Program-made: the position numbers and the translations under genes
Part shown: positions 11,085-22,322 of the stretch, piece by piece
Position numbering within the stretch: position 1 is the first letter of the stretch
Layout of the letters: every line of letters begins with the position of its first letter
The notes under the pieces: generated by a model
Seen by the model: the letters and a program-made list of their open reading frames with translations, nothing else
Told to the model about the DNA's origin: nothing
Database searches by the model: none
DNA from: Arion vulgaris
Lineage: Eukaryota; Mollusca; Gastropoda; Stylommatophora; Arionidae
Length of the DNA: 64,000 nt
Assembly (NCBI GenBank): GCA_020796225.1
Contig: CM036774.1
Location: 27,177,791 to 27,241,790 of the forward strand
Direction of reading: 5' to 3'

Positions 11085-11180
11085 CTACTGTTGTATCCCT
11101 TGTTTGATAAAGACCTTTTGGTCGAAACGTTGCTGTGTATTGTTATTGTTTTGTTCTATTGTCTATTGGGAATATACTTC
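11085..11180 (+). repeat. Family E head (hairpin segment)
   Basis: Contains TTTGATAAAGACC-TTTT-GGTCGAAACGTTG: a 5-bp stem (the 3' part AGACC/GGTC closes cleanly) between a GATAA-like and a CGAAA segment. The same segment occurs inverted at 12440-12530, 29655-29700 and 50720-50760, and direct at 50868 and 51783. Confidence 0.75.
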
Positions 11181-11195
11181 TTTCTTTCTCGAATC

Positions 11196-11406
11196 ATGTT
11201 TGCCTCACAGCGTCAGGTCAAGAAGAGATTTCTAAAACTGTTTGCCTCACAGCGTCAGGTCAAGAAGAGATTTCTAAAACTGTTTGCCTCACAGCGTCAG
11301 GTCAAGAAGAGATTTCTAAAACTGTTTGCCTCACAGCGTCAGGTCAAGAAGAGATTTCTAAAACGGTTTGCCTCACAGCGTCAGGTCAGGAAGAGATTTC
11401 TAAAAC
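11196..11406 (-). repeat. 42-bp tandem repeat at the 3' end of a LINE
   Basis: Five copies of a 42-bp unit containing CTCACAGCGTCAGGTCAAGA. On the minus strand they directly follow the LINE C-terminal frame, so they are its 3' end multiplied. The unit length is 14 codons, which keeps plus-strand frames open by chance. Confidence 0.85.
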
Positions 11407-12430
11407 GGGCCTAGTATGCGCTTCGTAGATAGTCTCTTTCGTCGCCTCTGTTATCTCTGAGGTCCATCCTTTGCGTGGCCGACCTTTTGCTTTGTACCCA
11501 TTGTATCGGAGCAGCATTGCTCTTTGGGGTGCACTGTCTGATGGTAATCTGCTTACGTGGCCGAACCATTTAATTTGTTGTTTCTTGATGAAGTCTAGTA
11601 CTGATGTTGTACCCACTTTTTCCTTATGTCTTCATTTCTCAACCGGTCTCTTCTTGTTACACCAGCATTCTGCGTAGACACTTCATCTCTGTTGTGACTA
11701 GTTTTCTTCTATCGTTTGTTGTCAGCGTCCAGGTTTGGCACTGGTAACATAATATGGGAGAAAGATTGTGTTGAACATTGCTCTTTTTGTGTTCATGGTG
11801 ACGTGTTTGCATCTTAAAATTTGCGCCATTTGCCCATTTTTGCCCATTTGCCATCATTTGATTTGCTTTGTTGCATCTGTGTTGAATTTCATTAGTTATT
11901 CTTCCATTTGCTGAAAAAATGCTCCCAGGTATGTGAAATCTTTACTTGATTTAGTAGGTGATTATCGATGGAGATATTGGTAGTACTTTCCTCTCTGGCG
12001 AATGTCATTACTTCTGTTTGTCGATGTTTATTCTCATGTTGTATTCGTTACATGCTAACTGGAGTCTGTTAATGTGTTGTTGTAGCTGTTCTTCTTCTGT
12101 TGTTGATATGATTGCCTGATCGTCTGCAAAAATAAATTCATTTAAGAGTTCTCCGAGGTTGTTTCCTTCGCTGGTGTTAGCTATTTTACAAATGTTGTCA
12201 ATGTACGTGATGAATAGCAGCGGGGATAGTACGCAACCTTGTCTTACTCCTGACCCTACGTGAAACTTTTCTGATAATCCTGTATTTGTTCTAATCGTAC
12301 ATTGGCTGTCAATATAAATGTTCTTGCAAAGGTTGATTAGGTGTTCATTAACCCCATAGGTTGTTAGTATTTTCCACAACTTGTGCCTATCTACACGGTC
12401 GAACGCTTTTTCCTGATCTACAAATGCAAC
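11400..12430 (-). mobile_element. LINE remnant: reverse transcriptase to C-terminus
   Basis: On the minus strand from 12430 the translation has AFVDQEKAFDRVDRHKLW (RT motif A region), GSGVRQGCVLSPLLF and EFIFADDQAIIST (catalytic FADD). After interruptions come CYQCQTWTLT and TTEMKCLRRML, then VGTTSVLDFIKKQQIKWFGH and GRPRKGW, the usual C-terminal block. It is 5'-truncated at about 12430, where it joins an inverted family E head. Frameshifts and stops lie between 11620 and 12008. Non-LTR retrotransposon; the clade is not determined. Confidence 0.85.
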
Positions 12431-12545
12431 GTGTAGAATTGGGAATATACGATAGAACAAAATAATAACAATACACAGTAACATTTCGACCAAAAGGCCT
12501 TTATCAAACAAGGGATACAACAGAAGGGTTAAAGTTCACTTCTTG
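12425..12545 (-). repeat. Family E head, inverted copy
   Basis: Reverse complement of 11085-11170, including the CATTTCGACC-AAAA-GGCCTTTATC hairpin and the flanking GGGAATATACGATAGAACAA. With 11085-11180 it forms an inverted pair that brackets the LINE fragment. Confidence 0.75.
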
Positions 12546-12725
12546 CAAGGAACAGAACATGACAAGAAATTCATAACGGACCTGACATTTAGTACTTAAG
12601 ATATTTCGTCGATCCACCGTTTACGTGGTCGTCCTCTAGATCTGTTTCCGTTGTATCTGAATGCTTGGGCTTTCTGTAGGAGACTGTCTTGTGGTAACAA
12701 AGTAGTGTTTACATGAAATAAAATT

Positions 12726-12866
12726 CACTACAGTCAGACACTACAGTCAGATACTACAGTCAGACACTACAGTCAGACACTACAGTCAGACACTACAGTC
12801 AGACACTACAGTCAGACACTACAGTCAGACACTACAGTCAGACACTACAGTCAGACACTACAGTCA
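12726..12866. repeat. 13-bp minisatellite (CACTACAGTCAGA)n
   Basis: About eleven nearly perfect copies, including GATACTACAGTCA near the start. Confidence 0.95.
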
Positions 12867-12884
12867 GTATAGAAAATTTAGCAA

Positions 12885-13190
12885 ACCAACAACATTACAT
12901 ACCAACTTACCCCAATCTTGAAACACCTAGCAAGCCAACAATATTACAACATTACATACCAACTTACCCCAATCTTGAAGCACACAGCAAGCCAACAACA
13001 TTACATACCAACTTACTCCAATCTTGAAACATCCAGCAAGCCAACAACATTACATCATTACATACCAACTTACCTTAATCTTGAAGCACACAGCAAGCCA
13101 ACAACATTACATACCAACTTACCTCAATCTTGAAACACCCAGCAAGCCAACAACATTACATACCAACTTACCCCAATCTTGAAACATCCA
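12885..13190 (+). repeat. ~49-bp minisatellite joined to a LINE
   Basis: Six units containing AACATTACATACCAACTTAC and CAATCTTGAAACA.C.AGCAA. The last unit runs directly into LINE coding sequence (KHPAIPVETKRQI), so the unit probably arose at that boundary. Confidence 0.85.
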
Positions 13191-13780
13191 GCAATTCCAG
13201 TAGAGACTAAAAGACAAATTATAAATGCAATCTTCATACCAACACTGTGCTACCAGAGCCAAACATGGGCACTGACAAAAGAACAAGAAAGAAAAATTAC
13301 CACATGCGAAATGAGATGCTTGAGGAAAGCAGTAAATGAAACAAGAAGAGACCATATAAGAAAAGAAGAAATTAGAAGAACAGTCGGAACAACACCTGCT
13401 ATTAGATTTATTGAAAAACAGAAACTCAAATGGTTTGGCCACTTGGTCAGAATGAACCTGAATACACCAGTTGCAAGAGCGTACAACCTGAAAATGGAAT
13501 CATCAAGAGGAAGGGGCATACCAAGAAAATGATGGATTGATGGAGTTACAGACATCTTAAAACTCTACAATACCACAGCATATCAAGCGACCGAGCGTGC
13601 ACTATCTCAGAAACCGATCATCAGTTAAACCTGCTACGCCTAACGGTAAAAAAGCAGAGAAGGACAAAAGCATATCAAGCGACCGAGCGTGCACGATCTC
13701 GGAAACCGATCATCAGTTAAACCTGCGACGCCTAACGGCAAAAAAGGAGAGAAGAACAAAGAACAAAAAAGACATGACCC
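13180..13780 (+). mobile_element. LINE remnant: RT C-terminal region
   Basis: Translates as KRQIINAIFIPTLCYQSQTW, KITTCEMRCLRKAVNETRR, VGTTPAIRFIEKQKLKWFGH and SSRGRGIPRK, then a stop at 13530 and WIDGVTDILKLY. A ~102-bp segment (CATATCAAGCGACCGAGCGT ...) is duplicated in tandem at 13576-13780. Same LINE type as 31380-31770. Confidence 0.8.
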
Positions 13781-14020
13781 GATATGTGCCAAAAATAAAT
13801 GAACAAATCTTCAATGTAACACAAAAAGCTAAAAAACAGCCCAAAAACACAAGACAAATGACAGACATTTCATCAATGTCAAAAGACAAGAGGTGTTAGG
13901 GAATACTTGGAAACAAATTGTACAAGATAATCTCAGTGGTGGTACTGTAAGACCAGATTTTATTACAACATACATGATATTAATGAGAATGATAGATTGG
14001 TAACTAAAGACAGGAAAACT
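13781..14020. other. Short AT-rich spacer, nothing recognised
   Basis: Possibly LINE 3' untranslated sequence continuing from the previous element; no motif supports this. Confidence 0.4.
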
Positions 14021-14021
14021 A

Positions 14022-14142
14022 GCTCACTAGACAGAAGCTATATAGAACTAGCTCACCAGACAGAAGCTATATAGAATTAGCTCACCAGACAGAAGCTATA
14101 TAGAACTAGCTCATCAGACAGAAGCTATATAGAACTCGTTCC
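14022..14142. repeat. ~30-bp minisatellite, four copies
   Basis: Unit AGCTCACCAGACAGAAGCTA plus TATAGAACT, with small variants. Confidence 0.9.
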
Positions 14143-14149
14143 TACTCTA

Positions 14150-14262
14150 GTAACATTGATTGATTAATATGACCATAATCATTCCACTTCGGTGAGTAAC
14201 CATGTGTGCTCCAATCTCTTTCTTAGATCGGAAGATCTCAGCGGGAGTACACGAAATGGTAA
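14150..14262. repeat. Dispersed repeat family F, copy 1
   Basis: Begins in a short GATT run and shares ATTCCACTTCGGTGAGTAAC, CATGTGTGCTCC and ATCTCTTTCTTA with 22300-22420, so it is an interspersed repeat with a (GATT)n end. Confidence 0.6.
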
Positions 14263-14399
14263 CAAATGAATCTCAATCCGATGATGGATGGATACACACG
14301 GGATAGGGATGATGGGGGGAATACTGGAGGCTTGCATAGAAGTTAAATCGGGCAGTAGGGACATTACAGGGACGACAAGAAGTTGGGATATTGAAATAA

Positions 14400-14935
14400 A
14401 ATCAAAGTGGGACAGTATCGTAAAACCATAATCTGTGGGGACATTTTATTAGTTATAAAGTGGGGACATTATAATAAGTCTTAATTTATATCTATAATAA
14501 AATAAAATGTGGTAATGGGGACACTGAAGCAAACCCATAAAGTGAGGACATTATAGGAAAGTGGGGAAATTATCATAAAATATGGAGACATTGAAGTAAA
14601 CCCATAAAGTGAGGACAATATAGGAAAGTGGGGAAATTATCATAAAATATGGAGACATTGAGCAAACTCATAAAGTAAGGACATTATAGGGAAGTGGGGA
14701 CATTATCATAACATATGGGAATGGAGACATTGAAGCAAACCCATAAAGTGAGGACATTATATGAAAGTTGGAACATTAACATAAAATATGGGGACATTGA
14801 AGCAAACCCATAAAGTGAGGACATTATAGGGAAGTGGGGACATTGTCCTTCTATATCATAAAATATGGAAATGAAGACATTGAAGCAAACCCATAAAGTG
14901 GGGACATTATCATAAAATCAGAAATTATGAACTTG
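14400..14935. repeat. ~65-75-bp minisatellite (GGGGACATTAT/CATAAAGTG)
   Basis: Irregular tandem units built from GTGGGGACATTATCATAAAA and GAAGCAAACCCATAAAGTGA. Confidence 0.85.
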
Positions 14936-14999
14936 GATGCCACGGAGTATGGAGATCAAGATAACATCAGAAGGCGAAGACGAACTAAAATAACACGGT

Positions 15000-15310
15000 G
15001 AACACACTAAAGTAAAATCAGAAGTAGATGACATTGAAGTGAACACATGATACTTATGCAGTGAAGTTGTACCAAGTAGGAGGGACATTGAAGTGAACAC
15101 ATGATGCTTATGCAGTGAAGTTGTACCAAGTAGGAGGGACATTGAAGTGAACACACGATATGTATGCAGTGAAGTTGTACCAAGTAGTGGGGACATTGAA
15201 GTGAACACATGATACTTATGCAGTGAAGTTGTACCAAGTAGTTGGGGACATTGAAGTGAACACATGATGCTTATGCAGTGAAGTAGATTCATAAAATTAA
15301 GACATTGGAG
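15000..15310. repeat. ~58-bp minisatellite
   Basis: About five units containing GGGACATTGAAGTGAACACA and TATGCAGTGAAGTTGTACCA. Minus-strand frames through it are repeat artefacts. Confidence 0.9.
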
Positions 15311-15360
15311 TAACAATCATGAAATAGGAACATTGAATCATGAAGAGATGAGGATCCTGT

Positions 15361-15525
15361 CAGTGGCGGCTCGTAGTTATTTTTATTGGTGGGCCAGACA
15401 CAAATTTTCGGAAAAATCAGGGTTTTTGGAGTATTTACTATTATTTGTCTATTCCGGGAAGTTACCTCCTTTCGATTATTGGTGGAGCCAGGCCCCACTG
15501 GCCCTTAATGACGAGCCGCCCCTGG
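15361..15525. mobile_element. MITE 1 (CAGTGGCGGCTCGT termini)
   Basis: About 165 bp. The left end is CAGTGGCGGCTCGTAG and the right end, read inverted, is CAGGGGCGGCTCGTCA. It is flanked by GGATCCTGT (15352-15360) and GGATCATGT (15525-15533), an 8-9-bp duplication with one mismatch. Size, TIRs and TSD length point to a non-autonomous hAT-like element. Same family as 53774-53938. Confidence 0.8.
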
Positions 15526-15589
15526 GATCATGTAATATGTCATTTGTCAAACGTTACTCACATCACACATGGTCTTTATTTTTGTATAC

Positions 15590-18500
15590 AATGTTTATGT
15601 AATGTCATAATGCCACCAATATTTCAACTTGACAATGTTTCTGTAATGTCATAATGCCACCAATATTTCAACTTGACAATGTTTCTGTAATGTCATATTG
15701 CCACCAATATTTCAACTTGACAATGTTTCTGTAATGTCATAATGCCACCAATATTTCAACTTGACAATGTTTCTGTAATGTCATAATGCCACCAATATTT
15801 CAACTTGACAATGTTTCTGTAATGTCATAATGCCACCAATATTTCAACTTGATAATGTTTCTGTAATGTCATAATGTCACCAATATTTCAACTTGACAAT
15901 GTTTCTGTAATGTCATAATGCCACCAATATTTCAACTTGACAATGTTTCTGTAATGTCATAATGCCACCAATATTTCAACTTGACAATGTTTCTGTAATG
16001 TCATAATGCCACCAATATTTCAACTTGACAATGTTTCTGTAATGTCATATTGCCACCAATATTTCAACTTGGCAATGTTTCTGTAATGTCATATTGCCAC
16101 CAATATTTCAACTTGACAATGTTTCTGTAATGTCATAATGCCACCAATATTTCAACTTGACAATGTTTCTGTAATGTCATATTGCCACCAATATTTCAAC
16201 TTGACAATGTTTCTGTAATGTCATATTGCCACCAATATTTCAACTTGACAATGTTTCTGTAATGTCATAATGCCACCAATATTTCAACTTGACAATGTTT
16301 CTGTAATGTCACATTGCCACCAATATTTCAACTTGACAATGTTTCTGTAATGTCATATTGCCACCAATATTTCAACTTGACAATGTTTCTGTAATGTCAT
16401 ATTGCCACCAATATTTCAACTTGACAATGTTTCTGTAATGTCATAATGCCACCAATATTTCAACTTGACAATGTTTCTGTAATGTCATATTGCCACCAAT
16501 ATTTCAACTTGACAATGTTTCTGTAATGTCATATTGCCACCAATATTTCAACTTGACAATGTTTCTGTAATGTCATAATGCCACCAATATTTCAACTTGA
16601 CAATGTTTCTGTAATGTCATAATGTCACCAATATTTCAACTTGACAATGTTTCTGTAATGTCATAATGCCACCAATATTTCAACTTGACAATGTTTCTGT
16701 AATGTCACATTGCCACCAATATTTCAACTTGACAATGTTTCTGTAATGTCACATTGCCACCAATATTTCAACTTGACAATGTTTCTGTAATGTCACATTG
16801 CCACCAATATTTCAACTTGACAATGTTTCTGTAATGTCATATTGCCACCAATATTTCAACTTGACAATGTTTCTGTAATGTCATATTGCCACCAATATTT
16901 CAACTTGATAATGTTTCTGTAATGTCATAATGTCACCAATATTTCAACTTGACAATGTTTCTGTAATGTCATAATGCCACCAATATTTCAACTTGACAAT
17001 GTTTCTGTAATGTCATAATGCCACCAATATTTCAACTTGACAATGTTTCTGTAATGTCATATTGCCACCAATATTTCAACTTGGCAATGTTTCTGTAATG
17101 TCATATTGCCACCAATATTTCAACTTGACAATGTTTCTGTAATGTCATAATGCCACCAATATTTCAACTTGACAATGTTTCTGTAATGTCACATTGCCAC
17201 CAATATTTCAACTTGACAATGTTTCTGTAATGTCATATTGCCACCAATATTTCAACTTGACAATGTTTCTGTAATGTCATATTGCCACCAATATTTCAAC
17301 TTGACAATGTTTCTGTAATGTCATAATGCCACCAATATTTCAACTTGACAATGTTTCTGTAATGTCATATTGCCACCAATATTTCAACTTGACAATGTTT
17401 CTGTAATGTCATATTGCCACCAATATTTCAACTTGACAATGTTTCTGTAATGTCATAATGCCACCAATATTTCAACTTGACAATGTTTCTGTAATGTCAT
17501 AATGTCACCAATATTTCAACTTGACAATGTTTCTGTAATGTCATAATGCCACCAATATTTCAACTTGACAATGTTTCTGTAATGTCACATTGCCACCAAT
17601 ATTTCAACTTGACAATGTTTCTGTAATGTCACATTGCCACCAATATTTCAACTTGACAATGTTTCTGTAATGTCACATTGCCACCAATATTTCAACTTGA
17701 CAATGTTTCTGTAATGTCATATTGCCACCAATATTTCAACTTGACAATGTTTCTGTAATGTCATATTGCCACCAATATTTCAACTTGACAATGTTTCTGT
17801 AATGTCATAATGCCACCAATATTTCAACTTGACAATGTTTCTGTAATGTCATAATGCCACCAATATTTCAACTTGACAATGTTTCTGTAATGTCATATTG
17901 CCACCAATATTTCAACTTGGCAATGTTTCTGTAATGTCATATTGCCACCAATATTTCAACTTGACAATGTTTCTGTAATGTCATAATGCCACCAATATTT
18001 CAACTTGACAATGTTTCTGTAATGTCATATTGCCACCAATATTTCAACTTGACAATGTTTCTGTAATGTCACATTGCCACCAATATTTCAACTTGACAAT
18101 GTTTCTGTAATGTCATATTGCCACCAATATTTCAACTTGACAATGTTTCTGTAATGTCATATTGCCACCAATATTTCAACTTGACAATGTTTCTGTAATG
18201 TCATAATGCCACCAATATTTCAACTTGACAATGTTTCTGTAATGTCATATTGCCACCAATATTTCAACTTGACAATGTTTCTGTAATGTCATATTGCCAC
18301 CAATATTTCAACTTGACAATGTTTCTGTAATGTCATAATGCCACCAATATTTCAACTTGACAATGTTTCTGTAATGTCATAATGTCACCAATATTTCAAC
18401 TTGACAATGTTTCTGTAATGTCATAATGCCACCAATATTTCAACTTGACAATGTTTCTGTAATGTCACATTGCCACCAATATTTCAACTTGACAATGTTT

Positions 18501-18640
18501 CTGTAATGTCACATTGCCACCAATATTTCAACTTGACAATGTTTCTGTAATGTCACATTGCCACCAATATTTCAACTTGACAATGTTTCTGTAATGTCAT
18601 AATGTCACCAATATTTCAACTTGAGAATGGTTTAAAACAC
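15590..18640. repeat. 44-bp satellite with 880-bp higher-order repeat
   Basis: About 69 copies of a 44-bp unit (CAATATTTCAACTTGACAAT, GTTTCTGTAATGTCATAATG, CCAC). Units differ at CATAATG/CATATTG/CACATTG and GCCACC/GTCACC. From about 16311 the order of variants recurs with a period of 880 bp (20 units): CACATTG-type units open matching blocks at 16311, 17191 and 18071. Confidence 0.97.
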
Positions 18641-18850
18641 TTTAATATCGTTTATTTTGTCAGACATGTTTCAACTTGAGAATGTTTTAAAACACTTTAA
18701 CACCGTTTATACTGTCAGACATTTGTCAACTTGAGAATGTTTTTAAACACTTTAACACCGTTTATACTGTCAGACATGTTTCAACTTGAGAATGTTTTTA
18801 AACACTTTAACACCGTTTATGCTGTCAGACATTTTTCAACCTGAGAATTG
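18641..18850. repeat. ~60-bp minisatellite following the satellite
   Basis: Four units that begin like the 44-bp repeat (TCAACTTGAGAATG) but continue AACACTTTAACACCGTTTAT and CTGTCAGACAT. The unit is interrupted by a SINE and resumes at 19060. Confidence 0.9.
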
Positions 18851-18852
18851 TT

Positions 18853-19056
18853 GTTTTTTCCCGATCCAGAAGCACTTGAGCTTTTAGCTCTTCGACTCGG
18901 TGCCATTGACATCGTAACCCTTCGGTTCGATGCCACGAACACCGTGGATCTGGGAAACCTGTGGCTTTTCTGCCAGCCCGCGGAATTGAACCCGCACTCA
19001 CAGAGGGCTAGTCACCCGCAGTCCAACGCGCTACGAACACGCTGGGAAGGTGGGCA
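18853..19056 (-). mobile_element. SINE family A, copy 4
   Basis: Minus-strand, near-complete. T-rich left end (TTGTTGTTTTTTC), body, B-box region GCGGAATTGAACCCGCAC at 18979-18996 and A-box CCAACGCGCTACGAACACG at 19022. It splits the ~60-bp repeat: GAGAAT occurs on both sides (18843 and 19058), consistent with target duplication. Confidence 0.88.
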
Positions 19057-19403
19057 GAGAATGTTTTAAAACACTTTAATATCGTGATGTTTAGATGAAA
19101 CTATTTCAGGCAAGATCGACACGTTATAGTTATAATGTTTATCTATTTCAGGCTGTCGGTGTGATGCTGCCATTTTTTGGTAGTCTGTATCTGATGTCAA
19201 ACACTGATGTATCTCCCAGTTAGGGATGTAGCAGAGATGCAAGACTGACTTATCTCTGAGATTTCTACTGAGATACAGCCTTCTGACACGTAACTGCGAT
19301 TAGCTGCTGTTGTCATACAGTATTTCCACTCTATTGATGTCATACAGCAATGACACTTCCCTGATATCACGTAGTACTGTCACTTTGCTGTCATCATGCA
19401 GGG

Positions 19404-19616
19404 ATGACACTGACAGACAACTCTAGTACATTATATAATGGTTCGTCGGTTACTATGACAACACCCCGCTGTTCTCACGGGACCAGTAACATGTTGTCCA
19501 AGGACAGACCATTGTTTCTGGAGATAGGACTCCCAGATGTTTGGTATGATGGTCAGAGTGACAACACCACAAATAGAACAACTGTCGGCAGAGATGAAGC
19601 TCTTGCTAAAGTTGAG
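19404..19616 (+). CDS. GPCR exon 1: extracellular N-terminus
   Basis: 71 codons from ATG, rich in Ser/Thr/Asn with N-linked glycosylation sites and no signal peptide, as usual for small-peptide class-A receptors. The donor is GAG|GTAAGC. ATG 19404 was chosen because it opens the only frame that splices in phase 0 into TM1; an ATG further upstream in another exon cannot be excluded. Confidence 0.75.
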
Positions 19617-22291
19617 GTAAGCTGAGGTTTTAACTGTTGTTCTTCTGGTATAAATATTTATTACCACTATTGTTTAAGAAAGAAAGTGCGCACTAAGGAG
19701 ACCTTGAAATAAAGGGCGCACTAGGAGACCTGAAATAAAGGGCGCACTAGGGAGACCTTGAAATAAAGAACACACTAGGGAGACCTTGAAATAAAGAACA
19801 CACTAGGGAGACCTTGAAATAAAGGGCGCACTAAGGAGACCTTGAAATAAAGGGCGCACTATGGAGACCTTGAAATAAAGGCGCACTAGGGACCTTGAAA
19901 TAAAGAACACACTAGGGAGACCTTGAAATAAAGAACACACTAGGGAGACCTTGAAATAAAGGACCACTAGGAGACCTTGAAATAAAGAACACACTAGGGA
20001 GACCTTGAAATAAAGGACACACTAGGGAGACCTTGAAATAAAGGACACACTAGGGAGACCTTGAAATAAAGGGCGCACTAGGGACGCCTTGAAATAAAGA
20101 ACACACTAGGGAGACCTTGAAATAAAGAACACACTAGGGAGACCTTGAAATAAAGGGCGCACTAGGGACGCCTTGAAATAAAGAACACACTAGGGAGACC
20201 TTGAAATAAAGGACACACTAGGGAGACCTTGAAATAAAGGACGCACTAGGGAGACCTTGAAATAAAGAACACACTAGGGAGACCGTGAAATAAAGGACAC
20301 ACTAGGGAGACCTTGAAATAAAGGACACACTAGGGAGACCTTGAAATAAAGGACACACTAGGGAGACCTTGAAATAAAGGACACACTAGGGAGACCTTGA
20401 AATAAAGGACACACTAGGGAGACCTTGAAATAAAGGACACACTAGGGAGACCTTGAAATAAAGAACACACTAGGGAGACCTTGAAATAAAGAACACACTA
20501 GGGAGACCTTGAAATAAAGGACACACTAGGGAGACCTTGAAATAAAGAACACACTAGGGAGGCCTTGAAATAAAGAACACTAGGAGACCTTGAAATAAAC
20601 TTTACTGAGGAGGCCGTGAAGTAAACATATATTACCACTATTGTTCAAGAAAGAAAGGACACACTAGGGAGACCTTGAAATAAAGAACACATAGGAGACC
20701 TTGAAATAAAGAACACACTAGGGAGACCTTGAAATAAACTTTACTGAGGGAGACCGTGAAGTAAACTTTACTGAAGGAAGAGGAAATATCGGACTTATTT
20801 CCATAGAAGAAACTGTGTGAGTTTCCAGGGATAGAGCGGTATGGAGAAATTGTTTGCATGTCCTATATAAAGTATAACAGTACGATGATAATATAACAAT
20901 AATAATAATAATCTTTTGGAATAGAAACAGGAGTGCGACAGGGATGTCCTCTATCTTCTGTGTTGTTCTTACTGACAATAGACTGGATTATGAAAACAAC
21001 AGTAACTAACACCAGAAATGGAATTCAATGGACTCTGACAGAGCAGCTAGAAGATCTGGACTTTGCTGATGATATAGCTCTTCTGAAATACATTCTTGGG
21101 AAGAGATCGAAGCAATTATGGACATGTCCGATGTCCGATGTCCGATGTCCGATGTCCGATGTCCGATGTGGGATGAAGATGATCCTCAATTGAACAATTT
21201 TACAAAACTTTGATGCACAAATTTGAATAAACCTCAAGAAATATAACTTTCTCATTTTTGTCTTTCATTTCTTTAGATTCTAGTTCAGAGCATCATTTTA
21301 GGCTTGGCAGTGACCGGCAACTCTTGTGTTCTCACAGCTCTAGCCAGACGTGGGAAAGCTGGTTCCAGAATGCATTTATTCATATTTCATCTAAGCATTG
21401 CTGATCTTCTGGTTGCTTTATTTAATATTCTTCCTCAGTTGATCTGGGAAATCACAGAGACATTCTACGGAGGAGACGCATTGTGTCGATATATCAAATT
21501 TATGCAGGTAGTTCTTGACTTGATTCAATCTATGTGTTTTCTTCTTGACTTGATTAAATCTATGTGTTTTCTTCTTGACTTGATCAAATCTATGTGTTTT
21601 CTTCTTGACTTGATCAAATCTATGTGTTTTCTTCTTGACTTGATCAAATCTATGTGTTTTCTTCTTGACTTGATCAAATCTATGTGTTGTCTGTTCTTGT
21701 CTTGATCAAATCTATGTGTTTTCTGTTCTTGTCTTGATCAAATCTATGTGTTTTCTGTTCTTGTCTTGATCAAATCTATGTGTTGTCTGTTCTTGTCTTG
21801 ATCAAATCTATGTGTTTTCTGTTCTTATCTTGATCAAAATTTTGTGTTTCATTGCCTTGATCAAATCTATGTGTTTCCTTCTTGTCTTTGATCAAATTTA
21901 TCCGATCGTTTTTTTAGCCAGTCTTGTAAGTTATGATAAGTTATGATAAGTTATGATAAGCTATGATAAGCTATGATAAGTTATGATAAGTTATGATAAG
22001 TTATTGTAAGATTGCAAGAAAATTGATAAAGCATGTGTGTCTAGTTCTGATTTGTATCACAGTTTATGAAAGTAATTTTTCTTTGCGTCCAGTTTTCGTG
22101 TCTAGTTCTGATTTGTATCACAGTTTATGAAAGTAATTTTTCTTTGCGTCTAGTTTGCTTGTCTAGTTCTATTTGTATCACAGTTTATGAAAGTAATTTT
22201 CTTTGCGTCTAGTTTTGTGTCTAGTTCTGATTTGTATCACAGTTTATGAAAGTAATTTTTCTCGACTTCAAGTTTATATGTTCAGTTCTTG

Positions 22292-22322
<31 letters not shown>

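Noticed and set aside
15590..18640. Possible CRISPR array
   Set aside because: Units are contiguous tandem copies with no unique spacers, and the genome is eukaryotic.
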